Numbered from the stretch's first letter, positions 18,716 through 27,797 are shown. The stretch: DNA of 64,000 nucleotides from Cupriavidus consociatus (GCF_017814975.1 NZ_JAGIQA010000010.1:62001-126000); one strand, 5' to 3'. Notes: generated by a model from the sequence alone, not told the origin. Numbers and translations: made by a program.

Positions 18716-19918
18716 ATGCAAATCACGTTTGCCAAGATTCTGCCGATCGCGGCCGCAGTGGCGCTGGTAGCAGCTTGCGGCAAGAAGGAAGAGAAGCCGG
18801 CGGATGCGGCCTCTTCGGCGCCGGCCGCAGCAGCCCCTGCCGCGGGCGGTGGCGAGACCGTCGTCAAGATCGGCCACGCGGCCCCGCTGACCGGCGGTAT
18901 CGCGCACCTTGGCAAGGACAACGAAAACGGCGCCCGCCTGGCCGTGGAAGAAGTCAACAAGGCCGGCCTCGAGGTCGGTGGCAAGAAGATCAAGCTGGAA
19001 CTGGTCGGTGAAGATGACGCCGCCGATCCGAAGACCGGCACCTCCGTGGCGCAAAAGCTGGTCGACGCCAAGGTCGTGGCCGTGGTCGGCCACCTGAACT
19101 CGGGCACGTCGATCCCGGCTTCCAAGATCTATAGCGATGCCGGCATCGTGCAGATCTCGCCCTCGTCCACCAACCCGGACTACACCAAGCAGGGCTTCAA
19201 GACCACCTACCGCGTGGTGGCCACCGACGCCCAGCAGGGCCCGGCACTGGCCAACTATGCCAGCAAGACCCTCCATGCCAAGAGCGTGGCGATCGTCGAC
19301 GATGCCACCGCTTACGGCAAGGGCCTGGCCGACGAGTTCGAGAAGACCGCCAAGGCCGCCGGCGTGAACGTGGTGGCGCGCGAAGCCACCAACGACAAGG
19401 CCACCGACTTCAAGGCCATTCTGACCAAGATCAAGGGCAAGAAGCCGGACGTGATCATGTACGGCGGCATGGATGCCACGGGCGGTCCGTTCGCCAAGCA
19501 GGCCAAGGAACTGGGCATCGGCGCCAAGATCGTCGGCGGCGACGGCGTCTGTACCGACAAGGTGGCCGAGCTGGCGGGCGATGCCGTGACCAACATTATC
19601 TGCTCCGAGGCCGGCCTGGCACTGTCGAAGATGGAGCAGGGCGCGGACTTCTCCAAACGCTACCAGGCGCGCTTCAACGCCCCGGTGCAGATCTACGCGC
19701 CATTCACGTATGACGCGGTGATGGTCATCGTCGATGCCATGAAGCGCGCCAACTCGACCGAACCGGCAGCCATCCTGGCCGAAATGCCCAAGACCAACTA
19801 CAAGGGCGTGATCGGCAACATCGCCTTCGACGATAAGGGCGACATGAAGGAAGGCACCATCACGCTGTACGAGTACAAGGACAAGAAGAAGTCCGTCCTC
19901 GACGTGGTGAAGATGTAA
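18716..19918 (+). CDS. branched-chain amino acid ABC transporter, substrate-binding lipoprotein
   Basis: Periplasmic LivK-type receptor of 400 residues. The start is ATG 18716 after TAGGAG. The signal peptide ends in a lipobox with acceptor Cys at about residue 21 (ALVAAC), followed by a Lys/Glu/Ala/Pro-rich linker to about residue 42, so the protein is probably anchored as a lipoprotein. The mature part opens with TVVKIGHAAPLTGGIAHLGKDNENG and shows the two-lobed type I fold pattern, including HLNSGTSIPASKIY and SPSSTNPDYTKQG. livHMGF follow after an internal terminator. Leucine, isoleucine or valine is the likely ligand by family, though such receptors vary. Confidence 0.9.
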   Translation: MQITFAKILPIAAAVALVAACGKKEEKPADAASSAPAAAAPAAGGGETVVKIGHAAPLTGGIAHLGKDNENGARLAVEEVNKAGLEVGGKKIKLELVGEDDAADPKTGTSVAQKLVDAKVVAVVGHLNSGTSIPASKIYSDAGIVQISPSSTNPDYTKQGFKTTYRVVATDAQQGPALANYASKTLHAKSVAIVDDATAYGKGLADEFEKTAKAAGVNVVAREATNDKATDFKAILTKIKGKKPDVIMYGGMDATGGPFAKQAKELGIGAKIVGGDGVCTDKVAELAGDAVTNIICSEAGLALSKMEQGADFSKRYQARFNAPVQIYAPFTYDAVMVIVDAMKRANSTEPAAILAEMPKTNYKGVIGNIAFDDKGDMKEGTITLYEYKDKKKSVLDVVKM

Positions 19919-19940
19919 TCTGGGCTTACCGGCCCATCCG

Positions 19941-19977
19941 AACGGCACCGTGAGTATTTTGCGGTGCCGTTCTTTTT
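19941..19977 (+). terminator. terminator between livK and livH
   Basis: A 10-bp stem AACGGCACCG/CGGTGCCGTT is followed by CTTTTT. It probably makes the receptor mRNA more abundant than the downstream permease and ATPase mRNA. Confidence 0.85.
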
Positions 19978-20132
19978 AGCCTCGCCTAATGTAGAAGCAT
20001 CCTTACCCTGGATGGAGCATGGCGGGCCGCTTACCAGCAACCCAACCTCCGCAACGTTACCCATCACCACATCAATGTCCCCCCCGGCATCCACACCATG
20101 CCGTCAGGTAAGGGACTGAAGCAGGAGTTTTC

Positions 20133-21068
20133 ATGGATATCTTTATCCAGCAGATCGTGAACGGTCTGGTGCTTGGCAGCATCTATGCGCTGATCGCACT
20201 GGGCTACACCATGGTCTACGGCATTCTGGGGATCATCAACTTCGCCCACGGCGATGTCCTGATGATCGGCGCGCTGACCGCCCTGTCAGCGATTCTTGGT
20301 CTGCAGAAGTTTGCCCCCGGCTTGCCCGAATGGCTGACACTGGTGATCGCAACGCTGATTGCGATGCCGGTCTGCGCAGTACTGTCTTATTCCATCGAGC
20401 GTATCGCCTACCGGCCCTTGCGCAATGCGCCACGGCTGGCCCCGCTGATTACCGCGATCGGCGTGTCCATCATCCTGCAGACGATCGGCATGCTGATCTG
20501 GTCGCGCAACCCGCTGACCTTCCCGCAACTGCTGCCGTCGGAACCGATCGACATTGGCACGACCGGTGCCACCATCACCGGCAAGGAAATGGTCATCATC
20601 GGCCTGGCCGTGATGGTCATGTCGGGCCTGCTCGCGCTGGTCAACCGCACCAAGCTCGGCCGCGCCATGCGCGCCACCGCCGAGAACCAGAAGGTGGCCG
20701 GCCTGATGGGCGTGAATCCCAACTTTGTCATCTCCGCCACCTTCATGATCGGCGCCACGCTGGCGGCGCTGGCCGGCGTGATGATGGCCACCAACTACGG
20801 CAACGCCCACTTCTACATGGGCTTTATCCCGGGCCTGAAGGCGTTCACCGCCGCGGTGCTGGGTGGTATCGGCAACCTTGCGGGCGCGATGGTCGGCGGC
20901 ATGCTGCTGGGCCTGATCGAGGCGCTGGGTGCCGGCTATATCGGCGACCTGACCAATGGCGTGTTCGGCTCCAACTACCAGGACGTCTTCGCCTTCATCG
21001 TACTGATCACCGTGCTCGTCTTCCGTCCGTCCGGCATCATGGGCGAACGCGTGGCGGATCGCGCCTGA
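20133..21068 (+). CDS. livH: branched-chain amino acid ABC transporter permease LivH
   Basis: One of two inner-membrane channel subunits of the uptake system, 311 residues. It opens with MDIFIQQIVNGLVLGSIYALIALGYTMVYG, a segment conserved in LivH, and shows INFAHGDVLMIGA, several hydrophobic helices and a C-terminal RPSGIMGERVADRA. AGGAG lies shortly upstream of ATG 20133. It is separated from livK by a terminator and 214 bp, and from livM by 13 bp. It functions with the next three genes. Confidence 0.93.
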   Translation: MDIFIQQIVNGLVLGSIYALIALGYTMVYGILGIINFAHGDVLMIGALTALSAILGLQKFAPGLPEWLTLVIATLIAMPVCAVLSYSIERIAYRPLRNAPRLAPLITAIGVSIILQTIGMLIWSRNPLTFPQLLPSEPIDIGTTGATITGKEMVIIGLAVMVMSGLLALVNRTKLGRAMRATAENQKVAGLMGVNPNFVISATFMIGATLAALAGVMMATNYGNAHFYMGFIPGLKAFTAAVLGGIGNLAGAMVGGMLLGLIEALGAGYIGDLTNGVFGSNYQDVFAFIVLITVLVFRPSGIMGERVADRA

Positions 21069-21081
21069 GGAGAGCGAATCC

Positions 21082-22239
21082 ATGAATACCCCGATTCCAT
21101 CCACGGCCGCCGTCGCGGCTCCGACGAAGGTGCCGGCCAAGACCCTGGCCGCACTGATCGGCTTTCTGGTGGTCGCGCTGTGCGCGCCGTTCATCGTCCA
21201 GACCCTGGGCGGCAACTACTGGGTCCGCGTGCTCGACTTTGCGCTGCTGTACATCATGCTGGCGCTGGGCCTGAACATCGTGGTGGGCTTTGCCGGCCTG
21301 CTTGACCTGGGCTATATCGCGTTCTACGCGGTGGGCGCCTATATGATGGCGCTGCTGGGTTCGCCGCACCTGGCGAACCAGTTCGAGTGGATCCACCAAC
21401 TGTTTCCCACCGGCATCCACCTGTCGATGTGGTTTGTATTGCCGTTGGCAATCCTGGTGGCCGCGACCTTTGGCGTATTGCTGGGCGCGCCAACGCTCAA
21501 GCTGCGCGGCGACTATCTCGCCATCGTGACGCTGGGCTTCGGCGAGATCATCCGGATCTTCATGAACAACCTGGACCGTCCGGTGAACATCACCAACGGG
21601 CCCAAGGGCATCACGGCGGTGGACCCGGTCCATATCTTCGGCTTCGACTTTTCCAAGTCGCACGAGATCTTCGGGCTGAAGTTCTCGCCGGTGTTCATGT
21701 ACTACTACCTGCTGGTGTTCCTGGTCATCGTGATCGTGTTCGTGTGCCTGCGGCTGCAGACTTCGCGTATCGGCCGGGCCTTCGTGGCAATCCGCGAGGA
21801 TGAGATCGCGGCCAAGGCGATGGGCATCAACACCCGCAACATCAAGCTGCTGGCCTTTGCCATGGGCGCATCGTTCGGCGGCGCCTCGGGCGCGGTGTTC
21901 GGCGCGTTCCAGGGTTTCGTGTCGCCGGAATCGTTCACGCTGTGGGAATCGATCTACGTGCTGGCCATCGTGGTGCTCGGCGGCATGGGGCATATCCCGG
22001 GCGTGATCCTGGGCGGCATCCTGCTGGTGGGTTTCCAGGAACTGCTGCGAGTGGTGGCGGAGCCGATGCAGACCGGTTTGTTCGGCCATGTCATCGTGGA
22101 TGCCGAAGTGCTGCGCCAGCTGCTGTTCGGCCTGGCCCTGGTTGGCGTCATGCTGTACCGCCCGGCAGGCATCTGGCCGTCGCCGCGCAAGGAAGACCGC
22201 CCGGTGGTGCGCCGTGCGGGCAGCGTGGGCCGTTTCTGA
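21082..22239 (+). CDS. livM: branched-chain amino acid ABC transporter permease LivM
   Basis: Second permease subunit, 385 residues with about ten hydrophobic segments. The NIVVGFAGLLDLGYIAFYAVGAY block and the loop RLQTSRIGRAFVAIREDEIAAKAMGIN, which contacts the ATPase, are typical of LivM. It starts at ATG 21082 behind GAGGAGAG and ends 13 bp before livG. The N-terminal 25 residues are Ala/Pro/Thr-rich and precede the first helix. Confidence 0.93.
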   Translation: MNTPIPSTAAVAAPTKVPAKTLAALIGFLVVALCAPFIVQTLGGNYWVRVLDFALLYIMLALGLNIVVGFAGLLDLGYIAFYAVGAYMMALLGSPHLANQFEWIHQLFPTGIHLSMWFVLPLAILVAATFGVLLGAPTLKLRGDYLAIVTLGFGEIIRIFMNNLDRPVNITNGPKGITAVDPVHIFGFDFSKSHEIFGLKFSPVFMYYYLLVFLVIVIVFVCLRLQTSRIGRAFVAIREDEIAAKAMGINTRNIKLLAFAMGASFGGASGAVFGAFQGFVSPESFTLWESIYVLAIVVLGGMGHIPGVILGGILLVGFQELLRVVAEPMQTGLFGHVIVDAEVLRQLLFGLALVGVMLYRPAGIWPSPRKEDRPVVRRAGSVGRF

Positions 22240-22252
22240 CCAGGAGGACAAC

Positions 22253-23029
22253 ATGAGCAACAACGATTTCCTCCTGTCGGTACAGGGGGTCAACAAGCGA
22301 TTCGGCGGCCTGCAGGCACTGTCCGAGGTGGGCCTGCAGATCAAGCCGGGTGAGATCTATGGCCTGATCGGTCCCAACGGCGCCGGCAAGACTACCTTTT
22401 TCAACGTCATCACCGGCCTGTACACGCCGGATTCGGGCGAGTTCGTGCTGGGCGGCAAGGCCTACCAGCCGACGGCCGTGCATGAAGTGGCCAAGGCTGG
22501 CATCGCGCGCACGTTCCAGAACATCCGCCTGTTCGGTGAGATGACCGCCCTCGAGAACGTGATGGTCGGGCGCCACGTGCGCTCCAAGGCCGGCCTGTTC
22601 GGCGCGATCTTCCGGCCGCCTGCGGTGCGCCGCGAGGAAGAGGGCATCGAGGACATGGCGCATGATCTGCTCGACTATGTCGGCATCGGCAAGTACGCCA
22701 ACTTCACCGCGCGCAACCTGTCGTACGGCCACCAGCGCCGGCTGGAGATCGCCCGCGCGCTGGCGACCGAGCCCAAGCTGCTGGCGCTGGACGAGCCGGC
22801 CGCGGGCATGAACGCGACCGAGAAGGTCGAGCTGCGCGGCCTGCTCGACAAGATCAAGAACGATGGCAGGACCATCCTGCTGATCGAGCACGACGTAAAG
22901 CTGGTGATGGGGCTGTGCAACCGCCTGACCGTGCTGGACTACGGCAAGGTGATTGCCCAGGGCCTGCCGCACGAGGTGCAGAACAACCCCGCGGTGATCG
23001 AGGCCTACCTCGGCACTTCGGCGCACTGA
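22253..23029 (+). CDS. livG: branched-chain amino acid ABC transporter ATP-binding protein LivG
   Basis: Cytoplasmic ATPase subunit, 258 residues from ATG 22253 with CAGGAGG upstream. Walker A is GPNGAGKTT, the signature region reads LSYGHQRRLEIARAL, and Walker B is LLALDEPAAG. The MNATEK segment after Walker B is characteristic of LivG. A longer in-frame extension begins inside livM and is not supported. livF follows after 17 bp. Confidence 0.94.
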   Translation: MSNNDFLLSVQGVNKRFGGLQALSEVGLQIKPGEIYGLIGPNGAGKTTFFNVITGLYTPDSGEFVLGGKAYQPTAVHEVAKAGIARTFQNIRLFGEMTALENVMVGRHVRSKAGLFGAIFRPPAVRREEEGIEDMAHDLLDYVGIGKYANFTARNLSYGHQRRLEIARALATEPKLLALDEPAAGMNATEKVELRGLLDKIKNDGRTILLIEHDVKLVMGLCNRLTVLDYGKVIAQGLPHEVQNNPAVIEAYLGTSAH

Positions 23030-23046
23030 TGGCGGGAGGCAATGCA

Positions 23047-23778
23047 ATGACACAACCGGCAATGAAACAGACAGTACTGAAGATCTCCGGCCTGAAGGTC
23101 GCGTACGGCGGCATCCAGGCCGTCAAGGGCATCGACCTGGAAATCAAGGACGGTGAACTCGTCACGCTGATCGGCGCCAACGGCGCCGGCAAGACCACTA
23201 CCATGAAGGCCATCACCGGCCTGCAGGGCTGGGCCGGCGGCGACGTGGAGTACATGGGCAAGTCGATCAAGGGTGTGCCCAGCTACACGCTGCTCAAGCA
23301 GGGGCTGGCGATGGTGCCGGAAGGCCGCGGCGTGTTCGCGCGCATGACCATCACCGAGAACCTGCAGATGGGCGCCTACACGCGCAACGACGAGGCCGGC
23401 ATCAAGGCCGACGTCGACCGCATGTTCGGCATCTTCCCGCGCCTGAAGGAACGCGCCAACCAGCTGGCGGGCACCATGTCCGGCGGCGAGCAGCAGATGC
23501 TGGCGATGGCGCGCGCGCTGATGAGCCAGCCCAAGGTGCTGCTGCTGGACGAGCCGTCCATGGGCCTGTCGCCGATCATGGTCGACAAGATCTTCGAGGT
23601 TGTGCGCGATATCTCGGGGCAGGGCGTGACCGTGCTGCTGGTCGAGCAGAACGCGCGCCTGGCGCTGCAGGCCGCGCACCGCGGCTACGTGATGGAGTCC
23701 GGGCTGATCACCATGAGCGGGGAGGCCAGGCAGATGCTGGACGATCCCAAGGTGCGGGCGGCCTACCTGGGCGAGTAA
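23047..23778 (+). CDS. livF: branched-chain amino acid ABC transporter ATP-binding protein LivF
   Basis: Second ATPase subunit, 243 residues. Walker A is GANGAGKTT, the signature is MSGGEQQMLAMARAL, and Walker B is VLLLDEPSMGLSP, the LivF form. The ATG at 23047 is preceded by GGGAGG eight bases upstream. An in-frame ATG at 23029, overlapping the livG stop, would add six residues but has no ribosome site of its own. It ends the liv operon; a bidirectional terminator lies about 200 bp downstream. Confidence 0.94.
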   Translation: MTQPAMKQTVLKISGLKVAYGGIQAVKGIDLEIKDGELVTLIGANGAGKTTTMKAITGLQGWAGGDVEYMGKSIKGVPSYTLLKQGLAMVPEGRGVFARMTITENLQMGAYTRNDEAGIKADVDRMFGIFPRLKERANQLAGTMSGGEQQMLAMARALMSQPKVLLLDEPSMGLSPIMVDKIFEVVRDISGQGVTVLLVEQNARLALQAAHRGYVMESGLITMSGEARQMLDDPKVRAAYLGE

Positions 23779-23821
23779 GCGGCGCGCCGCCGCTCCCATT
23801 CCGGCAACCCCGCTGCCGCAA

Positions 23822-23946
23822 GAGGGGTGAGGGAGAGGGCGGGCGCTCGCAGGCGCAAGGCCTTTCCCCTTGCCGCGGGGCCCCGCGCGGGCCGGCTCGG
23901 CCGGTGTGTGCGGGTTCTGTGGTGCTGGCCCTCTCCCTCACTCCTC
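23822..23946. repeat. REP-like long inverted repeat after livF
   Basis: A 19-nt arm starting GAGGGGTGAGG at 23822 is repeated inverted at 23928-23946 with one mismatch. The 87 bp between are very GC-rich and contain further short palindromes. The CCCTCTCCC core resembles the elements near 32962 and 53256. Confidence 0.6.
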
Positions 23947-23976
23947 TGCGGCGCTGATCGCTGATCAGGCTGCAAA

Positions 23977-24009
23977 GCAAAAAGCCTCGCGCAATGCGAG
24001 GCTTTTTGC
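23977..24009. terminator. bidirectional terminator between livF and argD-like gene
   Basis: A 14-bp perfect stem GCAAAAAGCCTCGC/GCGAGGCTTTTTGC around GCAAT has A- and T-runs on its two sides and serves both convergent genes. Confidence 0.92.
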
Positions 24010-24029
24010 CATCTGCAGGTCCTGAAGGA

Positions 24030-25217
24030 TCAGGCCAGCTTCTTCAGCAGCGTGCGCAGCATGCCGATCATCTGGTCGATCTCTTCGCGCGTAACGTTCA
24101 GCGCCGGCATGAAGCGCAGCAGGTTGGCGCGCGGCGCGTTCAGCAGCAGGCCTTGCGGCGCCATGTCGCGCGCTTCTTCCACCAGTTGCGGGCCGATGTC
24201 CTTGTCCAGCAGCAGCGCGCGCAGCAGGCCTTCGCCACGTTCGCCGCCCAAACCGAAGTCGGCCGACAGCGCCAGCAATTGTTCCTTCAGGTATTCACCC
24301 TTGGCCTTGACGTCGTCGAGGAATCCCGGCGCGGTCAGCTGTTCGATCACGGCGCTGCCCACAGCGGTCATCAGCGGGTTGCCGTTGTAGGTGCCGCCCT
24401 GGTCGCCGGCCTCGAAGCTGGCAACTTCGGCCTTGCACAGCAGCGCCGACAGCGGTACGCCGCCGCCGATGCCCTTGCCCAGCGTCATGATGTCCGGCTC
24501 GACGCCCGACAGCTCGTACGCGAAGAGCGTGCCGCAGCGGCCGCAGCCGGCCTGCACCTCATCGACGATGAACAGCAGCTTGTGCTTGTCGGCCAGTGCG
24601 CGCAGGCCCTGCATGAACTCGCGCGTGGCGGGAATCACGCCACCTTCGCCCTGCACCGGTTCCAGCATGATGCCGACGGTCTTGTCGGTGATCAGCTTCT
24701 CGACCGAGGCCAGGTCGTTCAGTTCGGCCTTGGGGAAGCCCGGCACCTGCGGCGCGAAGATGGTGTCCCAGCCGGCCTTGCCCGACGCGCTCATGGTGGC
24801 GAGCGTGCGGCCATGGAAGCTGTGATCCATGGTGATGATCTCGTAGGCGCCGTTCTTGTGCTTGCGGCCCCATTTGCGCGCCAGCTTGATCGCGCCTTCG
24901 TTGGCTTCGGCGCCGCTGTTGGCGAAGAAGACCTTGTCGAAGCAGCTGTGGTCGGTAAGCTGCCTGGCCAGGCGCAGCATCGGCTCGTTGTAGAACGCCG
25001 GGCTCGGGTTGATGATCTTCTGCGACTGCTCGACCAGCGCGTCGATCATGCCCTGGTTGGAGTGGCCCAGGCAGTTGACCGCCCAGCCCTGCACGAAGTC
25101 CAGGTATCGCTTGCCGTTGTGGTCCGTCAGCCAGGAGCCCTTGCCTTCGGTGAAGACGAGCTCGGGCCGGTTGGTGATGTACATCAGGGATTGGACGGGA
25201 AACTCAGCAAATGCCAT
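24030..25217 (-). CDS. argD: acetylornithine aminotransferase family protein (ArgD-like)
   Basis: PLP-dependent class III aminotransferase of 395 residues, predicted to act on N-acetylornithine in arginine metabolism. It shows [37 protein letters not shown], the [16 protein letters not shown] block, the Asp of [16 protein letters not shown], and the PLP lysine in [11 protein letters not shown]. The start is ATG 25217 with GGAG upstream; further in-frame sequence upstream lacks similarity. It stands alone, not beside other arg genes, so a related 4-aminobutyrate or ornithine aminotransferase role cannot be excluded, although motifs fit ArgD best. Confidence 0.82.
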   Translation of the reverse strand: MAFAEFPVQSLMYITNRPELVFTEGKGSWLTDHNGKRYLDFVQGWAVNCLGHSNQGMIDALVEQSQKIINPSPAFYNEPMLRLARQLTDHSCFDKVFFANSGAEANEGAIKLARKWGRKHKNGAYEIITMDHSFHGRTLATMSASGKAGWDTIFAPQVPGFPKAELNDLASVEKLITDKTVGIMLEPVQGEGGVIPATREFMQGLRALADKHKLLFIVDEVQAGCGRCGTLFAYELSGVEPDIMTLGKGIGGGVPLSALLCKAEVASFEAGDQGGTYNGNPLMTAVGSAVIEQLTAPGFLDDVKAKGEYLKEQLLALSADFGLGGERGEGLLRALLLDKDIGPQLVEEARDMAPQGLLLNAPRANLLRFMPALNVTREEIDQMIGMLRTLLKKLA

Positions 25218-25283
25218 GGCGGACTCCAGGGGTCGGCTTAGAACGATGGACGGACAAGCGGGGAAACAAGCGAAAAACGCGGC

Positions 25284-25315
25284 AAAACAAAAAGCCACGG
25301 GGGTTGCCCGTGGCT
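25284..25315 (-). terminator. terminator after the ferredoxin-reductase gene
   Basis: Read on the minus strand, AGCCACGGG and CCCGTGGCT pair around five bases and are followed by a T-run. It lies about 195 bp beyond the stop at 25510 and before the argD-like start. Confidence 0.75.
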
Positions 25316-25509
25316 CGTTGACCTGAACAGACGCAGTCGACGGTCAGCCGCGCGGCACCCCAGCGGGGAGCGACGTACGGAAGCTGCGGCGTCGGTTGAA
25401 GGTCGTATGCATGCGGGCAAATATAAGGTGCATGCGCCCGGGTGTCAAAACCAATTTTGGCGGACCCGGGCATTGTTGCGCTGACGGAACGGCGTGCCGG
25501 CCGGGCTGG

Positions 25510-26577
25510 TCAAGCAGCAGGTGCTGCCGGCGTGGCCGGGTGCATGTCGGCCTCGGAGGTGAACGAGTCGGCGAAGAACGCGTCTTCGTGCAGCTTGCAC
25601 TGGCGGGTGAAGTCGCCGCGCGCGGCGTTGATCATCACCGGCGCGCCGCAGGCGTAGACCTCGTGGCCCGACATGTCGGGATGGTCGGCGATCACGGCCT
25701 GGTGGACGAAGCCGGTGCGGCCCTGCCAGTTGTCTTCCGGCAGCGCGTCGGAGACCACCGGCACGTACCTGAAGTTGGGCAGGTCGCGCGCCCATTGCTC
25801 GGCCAGCGCGTGCATGTACAGGTCCTTGGGCCGGCGGCCGCCCCAGTACAGCGTCATCGGGCGCGTGATGCCGGTGTAGGCGGCATGCTCGACGATGGCC
25901 TTGATCGGGGCGAAGCCGGTGCCGGAAGCCAGCAGGATGATCGGGGCATTCGATTCCTCGCGCAGGAAGAAGCTGCCCAGCGGGCCTTCGAAGCGCAGGA
26001 TGTCGCGTTCCTTCATCGCCGGGGCGCCTTCCTTGGCGCCGAACACGTAGTCGGTGAAGGCGCCGCCCGGCATATGGCGGATATGCAGCTCGATCGGGCC
26101 GTCTTCGTGCGGCGGCGTGGCGATCGAATAGCTGCGGCGCTTGCCGTCGCGCAGCAGGAATTCCACGTACTGGCCGGCCAGGTACTGCATGCGCTCGGTC
26201 GCGGGCAGCTGCAGCTTGATCGCGATGACGTCGTCGGCCAGGCGTTCCAGCGTGGTCACGCGGCACGGCACCTTCTTGATCGGGATGTCGCCGGCGCCGT
26301 GGACTTCGCGGCATTCGATGGTAATGTCGGACGACGCGTTGGCGCAGCAGAACAGTGCGCGGCCCTCGGTCTTTTCCTGCGCGGTCAGCGCGGCCGGGGC
26401 GTGGTCGCCCTGCACGATGGTGCCTTCCAGCACGCGGCCTTTGCACGAGCCGCAGGCGCCGTTCTTGCAGCCGTAGGGCAGGCCGATGCTGTGGCGCAGG
26501 GCCGCGCCGAGGATGGTTTCGTCCGAGGCCACTTCGAACTTGTGGCCACTGGGCATGACGGTTACTTGATAAGCCAT
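25510..26577 (-). CDS. 2Fe-2S ferredoxin/FAD/NAD(P)H oxidoreductase (AscD-like)
   Basis: A 355-residue electron-transfer flavoprotein. An N-terminal plant-type ferredoxin domain has cluster ligands Cys37, Cys42, Cys45 and Cys77 (C-X4-C-X2-C...C). It is followed by a ferredoxin-NADP reductase-like module with the FAD motif RSYSIATPP at about 148-156 and a nucleotide-binding GTGFAPIKAI segment. Family members are often named CDP-6-deoxy-delta-3,4-glucoseen reductase, but no deoxysugar genes are nearby, so the name should not be taken as the function. A monooxygenase or dioxygenase reductase role is equally possible. Its start codon is only 9 bp from the divergent SDR-like gene. Confidence 0.85.
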   Translation of the reverse strand: MAYQVTVMPSGHKFEVASDETILGAALRHSIGLPYGCKNGACGSCKGRVLEGTIVQGDHAPAALTAQEKTEGRALFCCANASSDITIECREVHGAGDIPIKKVPCRVTTLERLADDVIAIKLQLPATERMQYLAGQYVEFLLRDGKRRSYSIATPPHEDGPIELHIRHMPGGAFTDYVFGAKEGAPAMKERDILRFEGPLGSFFLREESNAPIILLASGTGFAPIKAIVEHAAYTGITRPMTLYWGGRRPKDLYMHALAEQWARDLPNFRYVPVVSDALPEDNWQGRTGFVHQAVIADHPDMSGHEVYACGAPVMINAARGDFTRQCKLHEDAFFADSFTSEADMHPATPAAPAA

Positions 26578-26586
26578 AATCGGTCT

Positions 26587-27582
26587 ATGAGCAAAATTCA
26601 GTCGATGCTGCAGCCCTCGCGCCTCCCGCTCCTGCCGGTTCTCCCGGTCCCCAGCCGCCGGCTGGGCCGTCCGCGCCTGTTGATCGTCGGGTGCGGGGAT
26701 GTGGGGACGCGCTGCCTGCGAATCCTGTCGTCGCGCATGCGCGTGTTTGCCGTCACGTCGCAGCCGGCGCGCCGCGCCGAACTGCGCGCGGCCGGTGCGG
26801 TGCCGCTGGTGGCGGACCTGGACCGGCCGGTGACGCTGGCACGGCTGCGGGGGCTGGCCACGCAGGTGCTGGACCTGGCGCCGCCGCCCGGTCAGGGCGA
26901 GGGCGATCCGCGTACGCGTGCCTTGCTCGCCGCCTTGCGCCGCAAGGCCTGGCGGCAGGGCGGCACGCCTGGCGGCGAGCCCGCCATTCTACCCGACCGG
27001 GGCCTTCGCCGCCCCGCCTTTGTCTACGCCAGCACCTCGGGCGTCTACGGCGACCGGCAGGGCGCGCGGGTGTCGGAATTCCATGCCGTGCGTCCGCAGA
27101 CGGCGCGCGCGCGCCGCCGCGTGGCCGCCGAGGGGGCGGTGCGCGCCTTTGGCCGCGCTGCCGGCTGGCGCACCAGCATCGTGCGCATCCCGGGCATCTA
27201 TGCCGCCGAGCGGCTGCCGGTGGCCCGGCTCAAGCGCGGCACGCCCGCGCTGGTGCCGCAGGACGACGTCTACACCAGCCATATCCATGCCGACGACCTG
27301 GCCCGCATCATGGTTGCCGCGCTGTTCCGCGGCCGCCCGCAGCGCGTGGTCCACGCCAGCGACGATACCGAGCTGCGCATGGCCGACTACTTCGACCTGG
27401 TGGCTGACCGCCGCGGCTTGCCGCGCCCGCCGCGCATCACGCGCGGCCAGGCGCGCGACGTAATCGAGCCGACGCTGCTGAGCTTCATGAGCGAGTCGCG
27501 CCGGCTCGACAACCGCCGCCTGAAGCGCGAGCTGCGGCTGCGGCTGCGCTTTCCCACGGTCGCCTCCTTCTTCGACGCCTGA
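26587..27582 (+). CDS. atypical SDR / NAD(P)-binding epimerase-like protein (YeeZ-like)
   Basis: A 331-residue protein with a Rossmann motif GCGDVG at 35-40 and a later YASTSGVYG segment as in extended or atypical SDRs. No canonical YXXXK catalytic pair is evident, which fits the YeeZ-like atypical group. The first 28 residues before the Rossmann fold are Pro/Leu/Arg-rich; an in-frame ATG at 26605 could be the true start. The start at 26587 is only 9 bp from the divergent start of the reductase, so each promoter must lie within the neighbouring coding region. Substrate is unknown. Confidence 0.8.
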   Translation: MSKIQSMLQPSRLPLLPVLPVPSRRLGRPRLLIVGCGDVGTRCLRILSSRMRVFAVTSQPARRAELRAAGAVPLVADLDRPVTLARLRGLATQVLDLAPPPGQGEGDPRTRALLAALRRKAWRQGGTPGGEPAILPDRGLRRPAFVYASTSGVYGDRQGARVSEFHAVRPQTARARRRVAAEGAVRAFGRAAGWRTSIVRIPGIYAAERLPVARLKRGTPALVPQDDVYTSHIHADDLARIMVAALFRGRPQRVVHASDDTELRMADYFDLVADRRGLPRPPRITRGQARDVIEPTLLSFMSESRRLDNRRLKRELRLRLRFPTVASFFDA

Positions 27583-27600
27583 CCGCGCCCGCGGTCGCAT

Positions 27601-27626
27601 CCCGTGCCCTTGGCACGGGGTTTGCT
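27601..27626 (+). promoter_or_regulatory. sigma-54 -24/-12 promoter, overlapping a hairpin
   Basis: TTGGCACG-GGGT-TTGCT (27610-27626) agrees fully with the sigma-54 consensus, with GG and GC separated by exactly 10 bases. The predicted start is near 27637. The left part also forms an 8-bp hairpin (CCCGTGCC/GGCACGGG, 27601-27619) followed by GTTTG, so the same bases might act as a weak terminator for the upstream gene. Confidence 0.55.
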
Positions 27627-27646
27627 CATCCTGCCGTCACTTCAAT

Positions 27647-27660
27647 CCTGTCTATACAGC
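27647..27660 (+). promoter_or_regulatory. HutC-like operator 1
   Basis: CCTGTCTATACAGC is the exact reverse complement of the sequence directly before hutH (31359-31372). It lies about ten bases after the predicted sigma-54 start, where a bound repressor would block transcription. Confidence 0.65.
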
Positions 27661-27797
27661 AACACTTCCAGCGCGCCAACGCGGTGCTTCCTGCACCCGA
27701 GGCAAGCCGAGGCACCGTTGTATTCGTTGGTACATCCGTGCAGTGCCGCCGATTCCTGCGGTGATGTGACGTCAAGTCCCTTGGTGGAAGCCCTACA

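Noticed and set aside
23822-23946. Insertion sequence ends after livF
   Set aside because: The inverted arms enclose only 87 bp with no transposase frame and no flanking target duplication; a REP-like element fits better.
25396-26586. Long N-terminal extension of the SDR-like gene reading back over the reductase gene
   Set aside because: It is antisense to a well-supported ferredoxin-reductase gene; the Rossmann domain begins only after 26587.
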